From assembly GCA_020438215.1 (NCBI GenBank), contig JAGQUX010000012.1:1-64000 (forward strand): a DNA stretch of 64,000 bases. Reading direction: 5' to 3'. A model generated the notes under the pieces. That model was given only the letters and a program-made list of their open reading frames with translations, was not told the DNA's origin and searched no databases. This document shows, piece after piece, positions 27,601 through 34,414 of the stretch. Position numbers and translations under genes: made by a program. Position 1 is the stretch's first letter; each line of letters begins with the position of its first letter. Source of the stretch: Armatimonadota bacterium. GTDB lineage: Bacteria; Armatimonadota; Fimbriimonadia; Fimbriimonadales; Fimbriimonadaceae.

Positions 27601-27688
27601 GGCGCCCCAAAGCGTCAAGCATCCGATTTCCAGGACGGTTGTCAACAAGGGTGCCTAATGGCTGCAAGGTCGGCAAGTTAGGGTTCAT
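24683..27688 (-). CDS. PLD-nuclease/SNF2-type helicase fusion
   Basis: A 1001-residue protein. The N-terminal domain is phospholipase-D-like: KFHAKAYHF near residue 125 and GSSNFTHPG near 147. The helicase core follows with Walker A DGVGLGKTF near 268, IIIDEAHHF near 350, LTATPINN near 378 and, at about 760-790, VTTDVLSEGLNL and RIGRVDR. It opens a tightly coupled operon with an unknown protein, an adenine methylase and a metallopeptidase. Similar helicase/methylase/PLD sets occur in DISARM and related DNA-modification-based defence, but no DUF1998 gene is present. It likely translocates on and cuts unmodified DNA; that is inferred. Confidence 0.9.
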   Translation of the reverse strand: MNPNLPTLQPLGTLVDNRPGNRMLDALGRLIEESKALDVATGYFEVGALLDLDGKWQRLQAIRLLMGDEVSRNTKMAFVAALKDRAANGIERCQERDDWEALTGLEAVRSAIASGRIETRVYTRAKFHAKAYHFKTGGVVNHGIIGSSNFTHPGLTQNIELNLFTSDKTHLDEVAKWFEQAWGEAEEIREELLAIIEPHLREYFPFEIYVQAMREYFRDRESDQSGWEQSESKIYPLLATYQRDAYHDLMEMATEHGGALLCDGVGLGKTFVGLMLIERARMERKKILIVAPKSAIPSVWARNLTRYFPDDFGRYTDDIRVMAHTDFGRDGGVTDEEVVKLRQRYETIIIDEAHHFRMPHRNRSRRLKLLTKGTRTFLLTATPINNTLLDLYNLVNLISQDRQNHFQKIGVPHLRNWFNKAISEQQEDQLELQFLDDPAYQDFLKHIIVQRSRKYVKSLEAQEDDQVKFPKREKPVVIDYSLAGVYGELLPELFSAFDSQRARLKLVLYETEKFKEESQRDASTLQDQSNVVGLVRTMLLKRLESSQKALEASVEDLLLKHIVLLKDLQPIMFETWYSEYSELYATLEKHRQERLGSDETSEEEDDLPLTNYEIKKLNKVREDLKEFGRNERDWITLLESDIRVLSSLLNGLHAVTGPNHDAKLDALLTAIKSNSDLSEKKFVIFSEFKDTARYLEEQLKRHFDPKEIIEVDSGRNVKRREDIIKRFAPHYNCEDDVDLQKALAEPIRILVTTDVLSEGLNLQDANQIINYDLHWNPVRLMQRIGRVDRRMDPRKPVDYNKVHVYNFLPPAELEPILQLYTRVSGKLIAINKTLGIEAPVLTADDDFKAMDFYQNLGDFTMSPQEQVRLKAHELEAKHPELWAESHQFPSRIYSGKPGSGKKLFLAYRVHTGFKDDDQSGETLTDVKWFLVDSETDKIVESLPEIHAQIECAEGTARNIDMPKEERTRLRKLVENGPLATHRFRAGIAADHKDELICWMEI

Positions 27689-27745
27689 TCCTTTTTGCTC
27701 GCTCAGACTTCAACTCGTGTATGCCGTGGCTGATTCAAACACGCT

Positions 27746-28411
27746 CTAGCCACCCAATCTCACTTCGTCGTATCCTTTAAACAGGGTGTATACAAAGTGA
27801 TTTATCCCCGCTACCTCCACTCCACTTAGCTCCGCTCTGGCTTTGATGAGTGCTGATAAAGCAAGGATAACTGAGTCATTACTCTCTTTCATGCTTAAAA
27901 GTTCATCTCTTGACGGTGCAAGGGCTACAATATCTTCTTGCATTAGCTTCCCGGTTTTTTCTAAACGGGCGCTCATATCTTTGTCGCTAGTTTGACCTTT
28001 ATACTTTTTCGCTAAGAACTGATCCTTGAAATATTTTTCGGATTCATAGATCGACCCGGCACGAAGTGGAATCCACATTGTTCCTCCACCTGAAGTCATA
28101 GAAGCCAGACCGTTATATTCCGATACGAGCAGGAGTAAGGCATTCCGGACAGTCTTCAGCGTCGCCTGCCTTTTTTCGTCTAGTTTTTGTAGAGCTTGCG
28201 AGTTCGTCTCATAGAGAGCTGTGCCAAATATGGAGATCGAATTCGACATGGATGCGGTTGTATAGTCTCCAACTTTGTTATGATAAAACTTATCCCACTT
28301 GTCGTAACCCATAGAAACCACTTCATTGGCAGTTTTCCCATAGGCATCTGCCGGGTTGAATCTGATCTCGTCGTCTTGGAGAGTTAATAAAAGAGCGGCA
28401 AAGGCTAGCAT
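27746..28411 (-). CDS. Unknown exported protein upstream of the defence block
   Basis: A 221-residue protein starting with a short hydrophobic stretch (MLAFAALLLTLQDD) that could be a minimal signal peptide. The rest is largely helical, with KLDEKRQATLKTVRNALLLLVSEY and SRDELLSMKESNDSVILALSALIK. No family recognised. It lies on the same strand, upstream of the PLD helicase, with a 57-base gap, and immediately after the folded DNA element at 28441-28526. Whether it belongs to the defence operon cannot be told from sequence. Confidence 0.5.
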   Translation of the reverse strand: MLAFAALLLTLQDDEIRFNPADAYGKTANEVVSMGYDKWDKFYHNKVGDYTTASMSNSISIFGTALYETNSQALQKLDEKRQATLKTVRNALLLLVSEYNGLASMTSGGGTMWIPLRAGSIYESEKYFKDQFLAKKYKGQTSDKDMSARLEKTGKLMQEDIVALAPSRDELLSMKESNDSVILALSALIKARAELSGVEVAGINHFVYTLFKGYDEVRLGG

Positions 28412-28440
28412 GTATTAACTTTACCCATAGCGAGCGCAGA

Positions 28441-28526
28441 TTGAGTGGTTGTCTCTAGCCGTGCCCGGAAGGGCTGCAAGGGTCACATCAGTGACCTGCA
28501 AGGCGGCCAGAGACAGATTCACTCAA
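28441..28526. other. Highly structured inverted-repeat element, possible ncRNA or oriT
   Basis: An 86-base sequence that folds as a branched structure. Outer stem TTGAGTG / CACTCAA (28441-28447 with 28520-28526). Second stem 28451-28461 with 28504-28514, 11 pairs and one mismatch. Inside are two hairpins: GCCC-GGAA-GGGC (28463-28474) and GGTCAC-ATCA-GTGACC (28481-28496), the latter flanked by TGCAAG repeats. There is no T-tract, so a simple terminator is unlikely. It lies between an unknown gene and ardC. I do not recognise the family. Confidence 0.5.
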
Positions 28527-28539
28527 ACGTGTGTGGAAG

Positions 28540-29490
28540 CTATCCTTTCAGTCCAAACACCTCATGAATGGCTTCACCAAGTGCTTTTCCCACTAAGCGA
28601 GGCTCTGCATTGGCTGTTTCAACCAGGTAGTCCACGGCTTTTTGTGCGGTGGACGCCGCAGTGAGAATTGCCTTAGTGTCTTTCCTCAGAACTTTGAGCC
28701 AACTCTCTATGTAGCCTGCATGGTCAGTTCTGGGAGATGTATTCACACCTAGTTGAGCGCAAAGGAAAGCTGCCCCCAGTTCAGCGACGAGCTCTTCCAT
28801 AGCATAGGATTCCTCTCCGAATCTTCCGGACATATCCCGGTTCAATCTTGTTTTGTGACCAGACCAATGAATGTGTTCATGGCTCAGCACGGAGTAGTAA
28901 TCCAATGCTCTTTCGAAGTACTGAATGGAGGGCATTTTCACCGTGTCCAAACTGGGAGAGTAGCAGGCTACATTCCCGATGTACTTGATGTCGCTTCTCA
29001 GATTGAGAAAGAACGCCTCTGCATCTGCAATTCGAGCCTGGTCATCGAGAACTGAAACCGGCTCTGGATCATAACCATCAACTTGGTCGGCATTGAACAC
29101 CGAGTAGCTCTTCGCAACAAACGAGAGCGGCCTGTCCTCATCTTCGAGTTCGCTGTTTGTTTAGGTGTCCCAGAAGACAACCTTTGTTGAGCGTTCTCCT
29201 TTCCGAACCTGGCAACCATATTCACTCCACTGGCGGTACGTTGCAAACCGGTGGCTTGACCAACCAGCTTTCAATGTTGCTCCCCAGAGTGAGAGGATAT
29301 TGATTCCCCGATATGTTTTCCCAGTACAAGCATTGACTGGGGAAGATGAGAATGCCGAGGCATTCCAGGGCATACGGTACTCCGCTTTGCCTTCTTCGAT
29401 GGCAGAAATGATCTCCCGCGTGATGTCGGCAAAGACATCCTTTTGAGAGACTTGAGGTTGACGAGACTGTGTGTATTGAGTTGAACTCAT
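28540..29490 (-). pseudogene. ardC: ArdC-like antirestriction protein with in-frame stop
   Basis: One continuous frame of about 317 codons interrupted by a single TAA (29163-29161). The front has the ArdC single-strand-DNA-binding domain: ITREIISAIEEGKAEYRMPW, TGKTYRGINILSLW, FATYRQWSEYGCQVRKGE, VVFWDT-stop. The same frame then resumes (ELEDEDRPLSFVAKSYSVFNADQ) and carries the zincin-like peptidase domain with LSHEHIHWSGH and MEELVAELGAAFLC. ArdC proteins protect incoming mobile DNA from restriction. I start at the ATG at 29490. The stop could be a true mutation, a sequencing error or readthrough; the domains on both sides look intact. Confidence 0.85.
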
Positions 29491-29710
29491 TGTAGCTATC
29501 CAAGTGAGCCTAAGAAGCTCACGCCACACGAGCTGCGTTTTGGCTAAGCACAGGGATAACGGATCACGTTAGTCACGCCACAAAAAAAAGCTGATCCCTT
29601 TTGTAATAACTCCCGATTATCGGAACTCGCTAGAGTTGCGTAGCGAACAGATAATCGCTGTTATGACAAATGGAGATCAGTCGATTGATTTCTTCTATCT
29701 TTCCAAGCTG

Positions 29711-29820
29711 CCGAAGGGGATGGGGGTTAGTTTTCGACCCTCCCCCCATAAATAATTGTAATGATTCAGAAATCATAAAGTATGATAAGAAAATCACATG
29801 AGTTGCATTCTTCTTCATGG
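29711..29820. other. AT-rich, hairpin-rich tract, candidate replication origin
   Basis: Within the 416-base gap between ardC and the polymerase gene. A G-run/C-run hairpin ATGGGGG (29720-29726) / CCCCCAT (29743-29749) is followed by a strongly AT-rich stretch containing ATGATT-CAGA-AATCAT (29761-29776). Such a GC hairpin beside an unwinding-prone region next to a replication gene resembles a plasmid or single-strand origin. No clear iterons or DnaA boxes are seen. The part from 29491 to 29710 shows no supported gene. Confidence 0.35.
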
Positions 29821-29834
29821 GTGATTACATATTG

Positions 29835-29898
29835 AAACCCACTACTATACTAAGGGATAGCTGATGATTATCATTATCTATAGTATAGTAGTGGGTTT
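29835..29898. repeat. Perfect 18-bp inverted repeat downstream of the polymerase gene
   Basis: AAACCCACTACTATACTA (29835-29852) and its exact complement TAGTATAGTAGTGGGTTT (29881-29898) flank a 28-base loop that itself has small inverted repeats. It begins nine bases after the polymerase stop on the minus strand. It could terminate transcription, although no U-tract follows, or serve as part of the origin or a recombination site. Confidence 0.85.
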
Positions 29899-29906
29899 GA
29901 ACTAAT

Positions 29907-31901
29907 CTACTTAATAGGCTGATTGCTAGAGAAATCCACATGCCTCTCACAATCTAGCTTCATGATGATGTTGTGAGATTTACAGATGTTATCAAAGATT
30001 TCTCGAACGTCAGATTCGACATCACGGTTGGATTGAATTGCAAATCCATCGTGGAGATACATCCTCAATTTGACTCCATCAATTTCGCTCACTCGTAAGG
30101 CGAGCGAACAGACGATCTTGTGCTCCAATGCCTGTATGACTTGAGCCACTGCTGATCGAGCCTTTGCCATTGTCGCCGCATCGTATTCTCTTCCAAAGCA
30201 ATCCTGTTTTCTTCTTGCCAAACGTGCTTCCACGAGTTTCTTCCGGAAAGCTTTCCCCAGCAGCTTGATAATATCGTGGCTTCGCACCCTCTTAGCAACT
30301 TCCTTTCCATGTGCTGAAATCAAGTCCCTTTGTGCACTCAACATGCTTGAGCCGTAAGTCAGCGCGTACACCATTGTCTTGAGTTCGTTCTTGTGAATCC
30401 GAACATCAAGGCCACAATCGCTGCAAATGTTCTCCCAGAAACTCCCTTTCTTCATCAAGTAGGTACGCAACTCTGGCAATTTCCACGCGTGTGCGATCAG
30501 CCAAAGCTGTGAAGCTTGGAGATCGAAGACGGTGAATCCAGACAACTTTTGCATTTCTTTTCTCAGTTCACGACTGCAACAAGAGATATTCGTTGGATAA
30601 ATCCTCGCGTTCTTCGAACGTTTGTGATAGATTTCCTTTTCGTATGTCTCCAATTTGTGAAGCATCGCTGCATTGCAACGATAGGTTTCACGACTCTGAT
30701 TGCTGTCGAAGAGATTTTGATTGAGTTTGCGAAGCTCATCGATCATTCCACTGATCCCGTCAAAGGTGTTTGCAGGATCGTTGAGAATGCCAAGCAAATT
30801 CTGGGTCATTTCAGGACAGTCGGTTTCTACTTCCGGGGTCGGATGCTCAAGTTGGCCCCGATCGAAGGAAACTCCATCGAATATTCGCACTCTTTCGTGA
30901 ATAGGCGACTGAGGTTGAACTAGCTCAAGTGGCCACCCCCAGTCTTTCGGGTAGTCAAAGGAAGCGATGAAAGCTGGACCATTCTTCTTTTGTTGCTTGA
31001 GAACTCTCACTCCGTGATCTTTCAACAGGTCAAAACTCTTTTGAATGGATGTCTTTGTCCGATATGCACCTCGAATCTTGAGAATATCATCTAAGCTGAT
31101 AAGAGGCTTTTTCGAGTTGTAATCTGGTGGGTGCGCCAGAAATGCATAGCAAAACAGCCTAAACTTTTCTTCTGAATCGCCGAAAACGGCAAGTCCACTC
31201 TTTCGAGTGGACTTGTCGATGTAGATTTCGAGTTCAGATGTGGTTTCAGGAAAGTACTTCTGCTTTGCAGGCACTAACCTTGGCCCCCCTTGCGAAGGAG
31301 CAACAGCGTCGGTCGCTAATTTCTTATCTGACTCATCGGGGCTGGTTACATCCTGGGTTGGGGGACTCAATTGCCTTGCCCCAGATGTACCCGTACCTAC
31401 TTGCGGATCTGGCTGAGGTTCTTCGGCTGGCTCAGTCGGGGTTCCATCTTCAATTGAATCAGAATCACCTTGATGATCTTCATCATTTGCCGCAACCTGC
31501 GGCTGAATAGATCCTGTTTTCGCAGATCGCTTGGGTTTGCGAACCTCAATTGTATTAGTTGTCCGCTTAATGACAAACGTACATCCGGCCGCAAGAATCT
31601 GATCCCTTGTCACGAACAAGGCATCAAGCTGTTGCTGTGCTTGTACGTGCAGGGCCTCCAACTCTGGTGACAGTCGGTTGTCTTTTGCCTCAGCAATTTC
31701 CGCTGCAAAGACCAATTCGATTTGCTCGACCTCTTCGGGTGTGCAGTCCTTTGCAGTAAGGAGCCTTGGAACGTTGTCTTCAACGACGAAGAAATTTCCA
31801 CCGTTGAATACAAATGGGGCGTGAACGATCGGCTCTCTATCCGGATTTGTTTGGATGAAATCGTTGAGAGCTTTTTTTGCTGTGATATATCTCTTTGACA
31901 T
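29907..31901 (-). CDS. Divergent family-A-like DNA polymerase of the mobile element
   Basis: A 664-residue protein whose C-terminal third matches the palm and fingers of family A polymerases. Motif A is FDLQASQLWLIAHAW near residue 455 (catalytic Asp, compare DYSQIELRLLAH). Motif B is KNELKTMVYALTYGSS near 505, with the exact K-x3-K-x3-Y-x3-Y-G spacing of the O-helix. Motif C is YLHDGFAIQS near 617, with Asp kept and the usual Glu replaced by Gly. The middle (about 235-310) looks like a winged helix, and the region between about 120 and 225 is low-complexity. No 3'-5' or 5' nuclease domain is visible. It probably replicates the excised element. Assignment rests on motifs only. Confidence 0.72.
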   Translation of the reverse strand: MSKRYITAKKALNDFIQTNPDREPIVHAPFVFNGGNFFVVEDNVPRLLTAKDCTPEEVEQIELVFAAEIAEAKDNRLSPELEALHVQAQQQLDALFVTRDQILAAGCTFVIKRTTNTIEVRKPKRSAKTGSIQPQVAANDEDHQGDSDSIEDGTPTEPAEEPQPDPQVGTGTSGARQLSPPTQDVTSPDESDKKLATDAVAPSQGGPRLVPAKQKYFPETTSELEIYIDKSTRKSGLAVFGDSEEKFRLFCYAFLAHPPDYNSKKPLISLDDILKIRGAYRTKTSIQKSFDLLKDHGVRVLKQQKKNGPAFIASFDYPKDWGWPLELVQPQSPIHERVRIFDGVSFDRGQLEHPTPEVETDCPEMTQNLLGILNDPANTFDGISGMIDELRKLNQNLFDSNQSRETYRCNAAMLHKLETYEKEIYHKRSKNARIYPTNISCCSRELRKEMQKLSGFTVFDLQASQLWLIAHAWKLPELRTYLMKKGSFWENICSDCGLDVRIHKNELKTMVYALTYGSSMLSAQRDLISAHGKEVAKRVRSHDIIKLLGKAFRKKLVEARLARRKQDCFGREYDAATMAKARSAVAQVIQALEHKIVCSLALRVSEIDGVKLRMYLHDGFAIQSNRDVESDVREIFDNICKSHNIIMKLDCERHVDFSSNQPIK

Positions 31902-32056
31902 GATTGTCCTTGCCGCCCAGATTTGAGCGACGAGGTATTGAAGATCATCGAGAAGGGCGATCGATAGGGTGCGAAGTTTGAGAAGAGTGCTTTGAAGTTC
32001 TCAGGTGCTTTGTAGCCTGAAACCTCGAGTTTCTTTGAAGTTACTTCGGCCCCACC

Positions 32057-32527
32057 TTGTCGCTGAAAGACTCAGTTGGGTTGAATGTCGGAATGAGTGA
32101 ATCGACTACGTCTGACAAGAGTGTCACTGAATGCTCTAGCAACACAAAATTGTCCATGAATGAGGCAGCGGAACTTCTGCCGATTTCGGGAAAAACCCTC
32201 ACGGACAAGGTGGTCAACAACCCAGAGATAGCCCTCAAAAACCTCCTGCGAACTCATAGTGGTAAGGAGATAAACGAAGAAACCATTCCGCGAATATGCT
32301 CAACCATAGTAAGTGGCGATTACTGGGGAACAATTCCATACTCCGTTGTAGCGCAAAAAAATGACTCAGAAAAAGTGGGCGAGCGGACATTTTCATCGAA
32401 TCACATTTATGGTTTAAGCATACTAATCGGAAGTGATCACAGAAAAGGTGCAAAGTGGAATACTAACTGGCTCTGGGATATGCTATCACTAAGGCTGAAA
32501 GAACTAAGCGAACAAATGAGGATTTGA
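32057..32527 (+). CDS. Unknown HTH-like protein of the element
   Basis: Up to 156 residues from a TTG at 32057; an ATG at 32093 gives 144. An N-terminal excisionase/MerR-like helix-turn-helix is suggested by KLSMNEAAELLPISGKTLTDKV. The rest (GDYWGTIPYSVVA, NWLWDMLSLRLKELSE) is unrecognised. It is divergent from the polymerase gene across a 155-base gap and overlaps the next frame by TTGA. The same LxxxEAAxxL motif recurs in the next gene, so the two may be paralogous regulators or excision factors. Confidence 0.5.
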   Translation: MSLKDSVGLNVGMSESTTSDKSVTECSSNTKLSMNEAAELLPISGKTLTDKVVNNPEIALKNLLRTHSGKEINEETIPRICSTIVSGDYWGTIPYSVVAQKNDSEKVGERTFSSNHIYGLSILIGSDHRKGAKWNTNWLWDMLSLRLKELSEQMRI

Positions 32528-33092
32528 CAAAGCTCAAGATCAACATTGTAAAGGAGTACAATATTCCTGATGCAAAATTACTTAAACTAAGTAATAACCA
32601 TGATGGGAGAGAGTCCACTTGGATAGGTGTCTCTAACCAGCCTGATGAAGCTGAATCACTTGAAGATAAACCGAATGCGAACTTGACATTAAAGGAAGCG
32701 GCAGATACGCTTGCAGTGCCTGAACGGTTTATGCTGAGGGCACTTAAAAAAGAATAATCCGCCGCTACAGACATGGTTTCGATAAAGAAGACCTGTATTC
32801 TCTAGCACATAAATACGGATTTTATCGAGTAATCATACACTGGTACACATCGATAGAAGAAGAATTAGAAGAAGGTTATACAGTAGGAGTGACAGTCTAT
32901 GAATGTCGAACGGTGACGGTTAATGGAGTTATTGTGGCAAATGAGAGAAAATTCAGCTCGGATGATGACTGTAACTATTCTGAGGTGAGCGAGCCAAAGT
33001 TTTTTTACGGCAATGAGATATATGTTGAACTAACGAAATTGAAAGTGAGTATTGGCAGCGACAAAGTCAGAGAGCTAGCTGAACACTATTGA
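32524..33092 (+). pseudogene. HTH protein interrupted by a -1 shift at an A6 run
   Basis: The first frame (TTG at 32524) ends at 32757 soon after NLTLKEAADTLAVPERFMLRALKK. At the six-A run 32746-32751 followed by G, the -1 frame continues without a stop to 33092 as RIIRRYRHGFDKEDLYSLAHKYG and onward. Joined, the two make a natural excisionase-type HTH with its usual basic wing (ALKK-RIIRRYRHGFDKEDL), about 190 residues in all. A deletion, sequencing error or slippage-dependent expression would all explain this. The C-terminal region is unrecognised. Its position near attR suits a directionality factor. Confidence 0.6.
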
Positions 33093-33280
33093 TACTTAAC
33101 TCGTGAGTGCAACTCATTGATAAATCAACTTAGAGAAGCAATGTGCGATATATTTGACGAGAGGAACAAACAGCCGGAAATGTGGCATAATGATCAACAA
33201 GCCTTCAAGAGAAAATCAAGTCAATTGAGATCACTCTTAGGTTCAAAACGACAGACCTGGAGCTCGTTGAGACGGCCTGA

Positions 33281-33339
33281 CCTTCTAAGCTGTTGGCCGC
33301 GCGTTCGAATCGCGCCGGGGTCGCCATTTTGAACCTGAA
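33281..33339 (+). repeat. attR (59-bp copy of the tRNA-Arg 3' half)
   Basis: Identical to 13924-13982 but preceded by unrelated sequence, so only the 3' half of the tRNA is present. It marks the right end of the element. The next gene reads from a GTG directly after it. Confidence 0.95.
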
Positions 33340-33708
33340 GTGAGCACGGTTTCAGAAGCCATCAGAAATGCTACGGAATCTCAAATGAAGGAGCTGGGAT
33401 TCCAATATGCCGGCTCTGAAGATCACGCCATGTTTACTGTAGTTGAATATGCAAACGGAATCAAGAACTTTCGTTTTGTTACAGATGTGAGAGACCAATA
33501 TTTCTATCTTGATATTTCGGTGCTTGGTGAATTCAGTAAGGCGGGTTTTCCTTGGTCTTTCATAGAGAAACTTGGATTGAAGAAAAGAGATTTGCGCATA
33601 TTGGGCAACCGATGTCGTGTTCATGAGCCAAATGAGATTCGTGATTGGCTTGAAGAAAGGATGCCTCTCATCATAAAATTACTCTCTGATCCGCGTTTGT
33701 TTGAGTAG
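33340..33708 (+). CDS. Unknown 122-residue protein abutting attR
   Basis: A GTG start lies immediately after the attachment core, with no ribosome site of its own visible. The protein is soluble, with TVVEYANGIKNFRFVTDV, then FYLDISVLGEFSKAGFPWSF and a C-terminal helical EIRDWLEERMPLIIKLL. It resembles small immunity or DUF-type proteins of accessory regions in overall pattern, but I can name no family. Starting exactly at the recombination point suggests its 5' end may have been replaced when the element inserted; the original start may be lost. Confidence 0.45.
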   Translation: MSTVSEAIRNATESQMKELGFQYAGSEDHAMFTVVEYANGIKNFRFVTDVRDQYFYLDISVLGEFSKAGFPWSFIEKLGLKKRDLRILGNRCRVHEPNEIRDWLEERMPLIIKLLSDPRLFE

Positions 33709-33730
33709 ATTTTGGCAGTGAATACCGACT

Positions 33731-33830
33731 CCCTGAAAGCCAGTCGCCGCGATGCCCTAAATCTTCAATCGCTGGGCTACGGTCGACGATCAATGTAAAA
33801 AACCCTGCCGGACTTACCGTCAATTTTGAA
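33731..33830. repeat. R1: decayed copy of a permease 3' end plus gene relic
   Basis: Bases 33731-33762 match R2 (34369-34400) at 28 of 32 positions; R2 in turn matches the 3' end of the sugar-permease gene (34920-34951) at 28 of 32. Bases 33782-33830 on the minus strand encode FKIDGKSGRVFYIDRRP-stop, closely matching the end of the 133-residue protein (FNIDGQYGKVIYIDRRP). So a second, older copy of that gene was truncated here. Confidence 0.75.
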
Positions 33831-33837
33831 CCTGAAG

Positions 33838-34344
33838 CTAGCACCAATATTCATCTAGTGCTTGCTGGGCAAGCAATTTGCTTTCATCGTTTCTATAAGT
33901 CAAGACTTCCAAAGTGCTGATAATTATCTCGCGCTCATCCGGAGCGAACTCATTGTCTATAGCTACAATTCGCTTCATCCCTACGATACTTGGAGTTAAT
34001 GACTGAGGTAAGACAAGTGGTAATTCACTTCGTTCAGCAAGAGTTGGCTTGATTTCATGCATTTCAATTGCATTGATGGCCGCACTGGGGAAGATAAGTC
34101 GATAAATTTCTGCGCGACTTTCGTACAAATCGCGCTCAACGCGGTTTCCTGCTCCTCCCCACTCAACAGTTTCCATATTAATCGCTACGTTCGGGTAAGG
34201 CCAATCAACGCCTTTCCATAATTCAGCAAGTGCTTTCCTTTCATCCATGCGCGAAGGTAATTCGCGCAACTGAGATAATACTGGCTTTGCTTTGGCCAGA
34301 TATTCGTCAGAGAGCCAGTCTGGTGGATTGATGTGAATTGGCAT
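33838..34344 (-). CDS. Unknown 168-residue accessory protein
   Basis: A soluble protein beginning MPIHINPPDWLSDEYLAKA and ending with helices (REIIISTLEVLTYRNDESKLLAQQALDEYWC). The middle contains WGGAGNRVERDLYESRAEIYRLIFP. No family, signal peptide or catalytic motif recognised. It lies between repeats R1 and R2, reading toward R1, with its stop just after the short ATTTTGAACCTGAAG repeat. Its placement between permease-end repeats suggests it arrived as cargo of an insertion. Confidence 0.5.
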   Translation of the reverse strand: MPIHINPPDWLSDEYLAKAKPVLSQLRELPSRMDERKALAELWKGVDWPYPNVAINMETVEWGGAGNRVERDLYESRAEIYRLIFPSAAINAIEMHEIKPTLAERSELPLVLPQSLTPSIVGMKRIVAIDNEFAPDEREIIISTLEVLTYRNDESKLLAQQALDEYWC

Positions 34345-34368
34345 TGTGAATCACCTGATTGTCACTAT

Positions 34369-34400
34369 CCCTTCAAGCCAGTCGCGGCGATGCTCTAAAT
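34369..34400. repeat. R2: copy of the sugar-permease gene 3' end
   Basis: A 32-base block starting CCCTTCAAGCCAGTCGCGGC, matching R3 inside the permease gene at 28 of 32 positions and R1 at 28 of 32. It lies just after the stop of the 133-residue protein gene on the minus strand, as R1 lies after that gene's relic. Confidence 0.8.
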
Positions 34401-34414
34401 AGTCAACTATAACG

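Larger units (their letters stand above)
13924..33339. mobile_element. Integrated element in tRNA-Arg, about 19.4 kb
   Basis: Bounded by perfect 59-bp direct repeats (13924-13982 and 33281-33339), the left one inside an intact tRNA-Arg gene, with a tyrosine recombinase starting about 30 bases after attL. Its cargo is a secreted protease pair, a restriction-like block, ArdC, an origin-like tract, a polymerase and HTH genes. No conjugation genes (relaxase, T4SS, TraG) were seen, so it looks like an integrated plasmid-like or mobilisable island rather than a full ICE. Several broken genes suggest partial decay. Confidence 0.93.

Noticed and set aside
19582-27688. Canonical DISARM or BREX locus
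   Set aside because: DISARM needs DUF1998 proteins DrmA/DrmB and BREX needs PglZ and BrxC; none is in the window.
28441-28526. Integron attC site
   Set aside because: The ends do not match the RYYYAAC / GTTRRRY core sites, and no integron integrase is present.
33117-33332. Small plus-strand frame running into attR
   Set aside because: It begins at a TTG without a ribosome site, and its last third is translated tRNA sequence.
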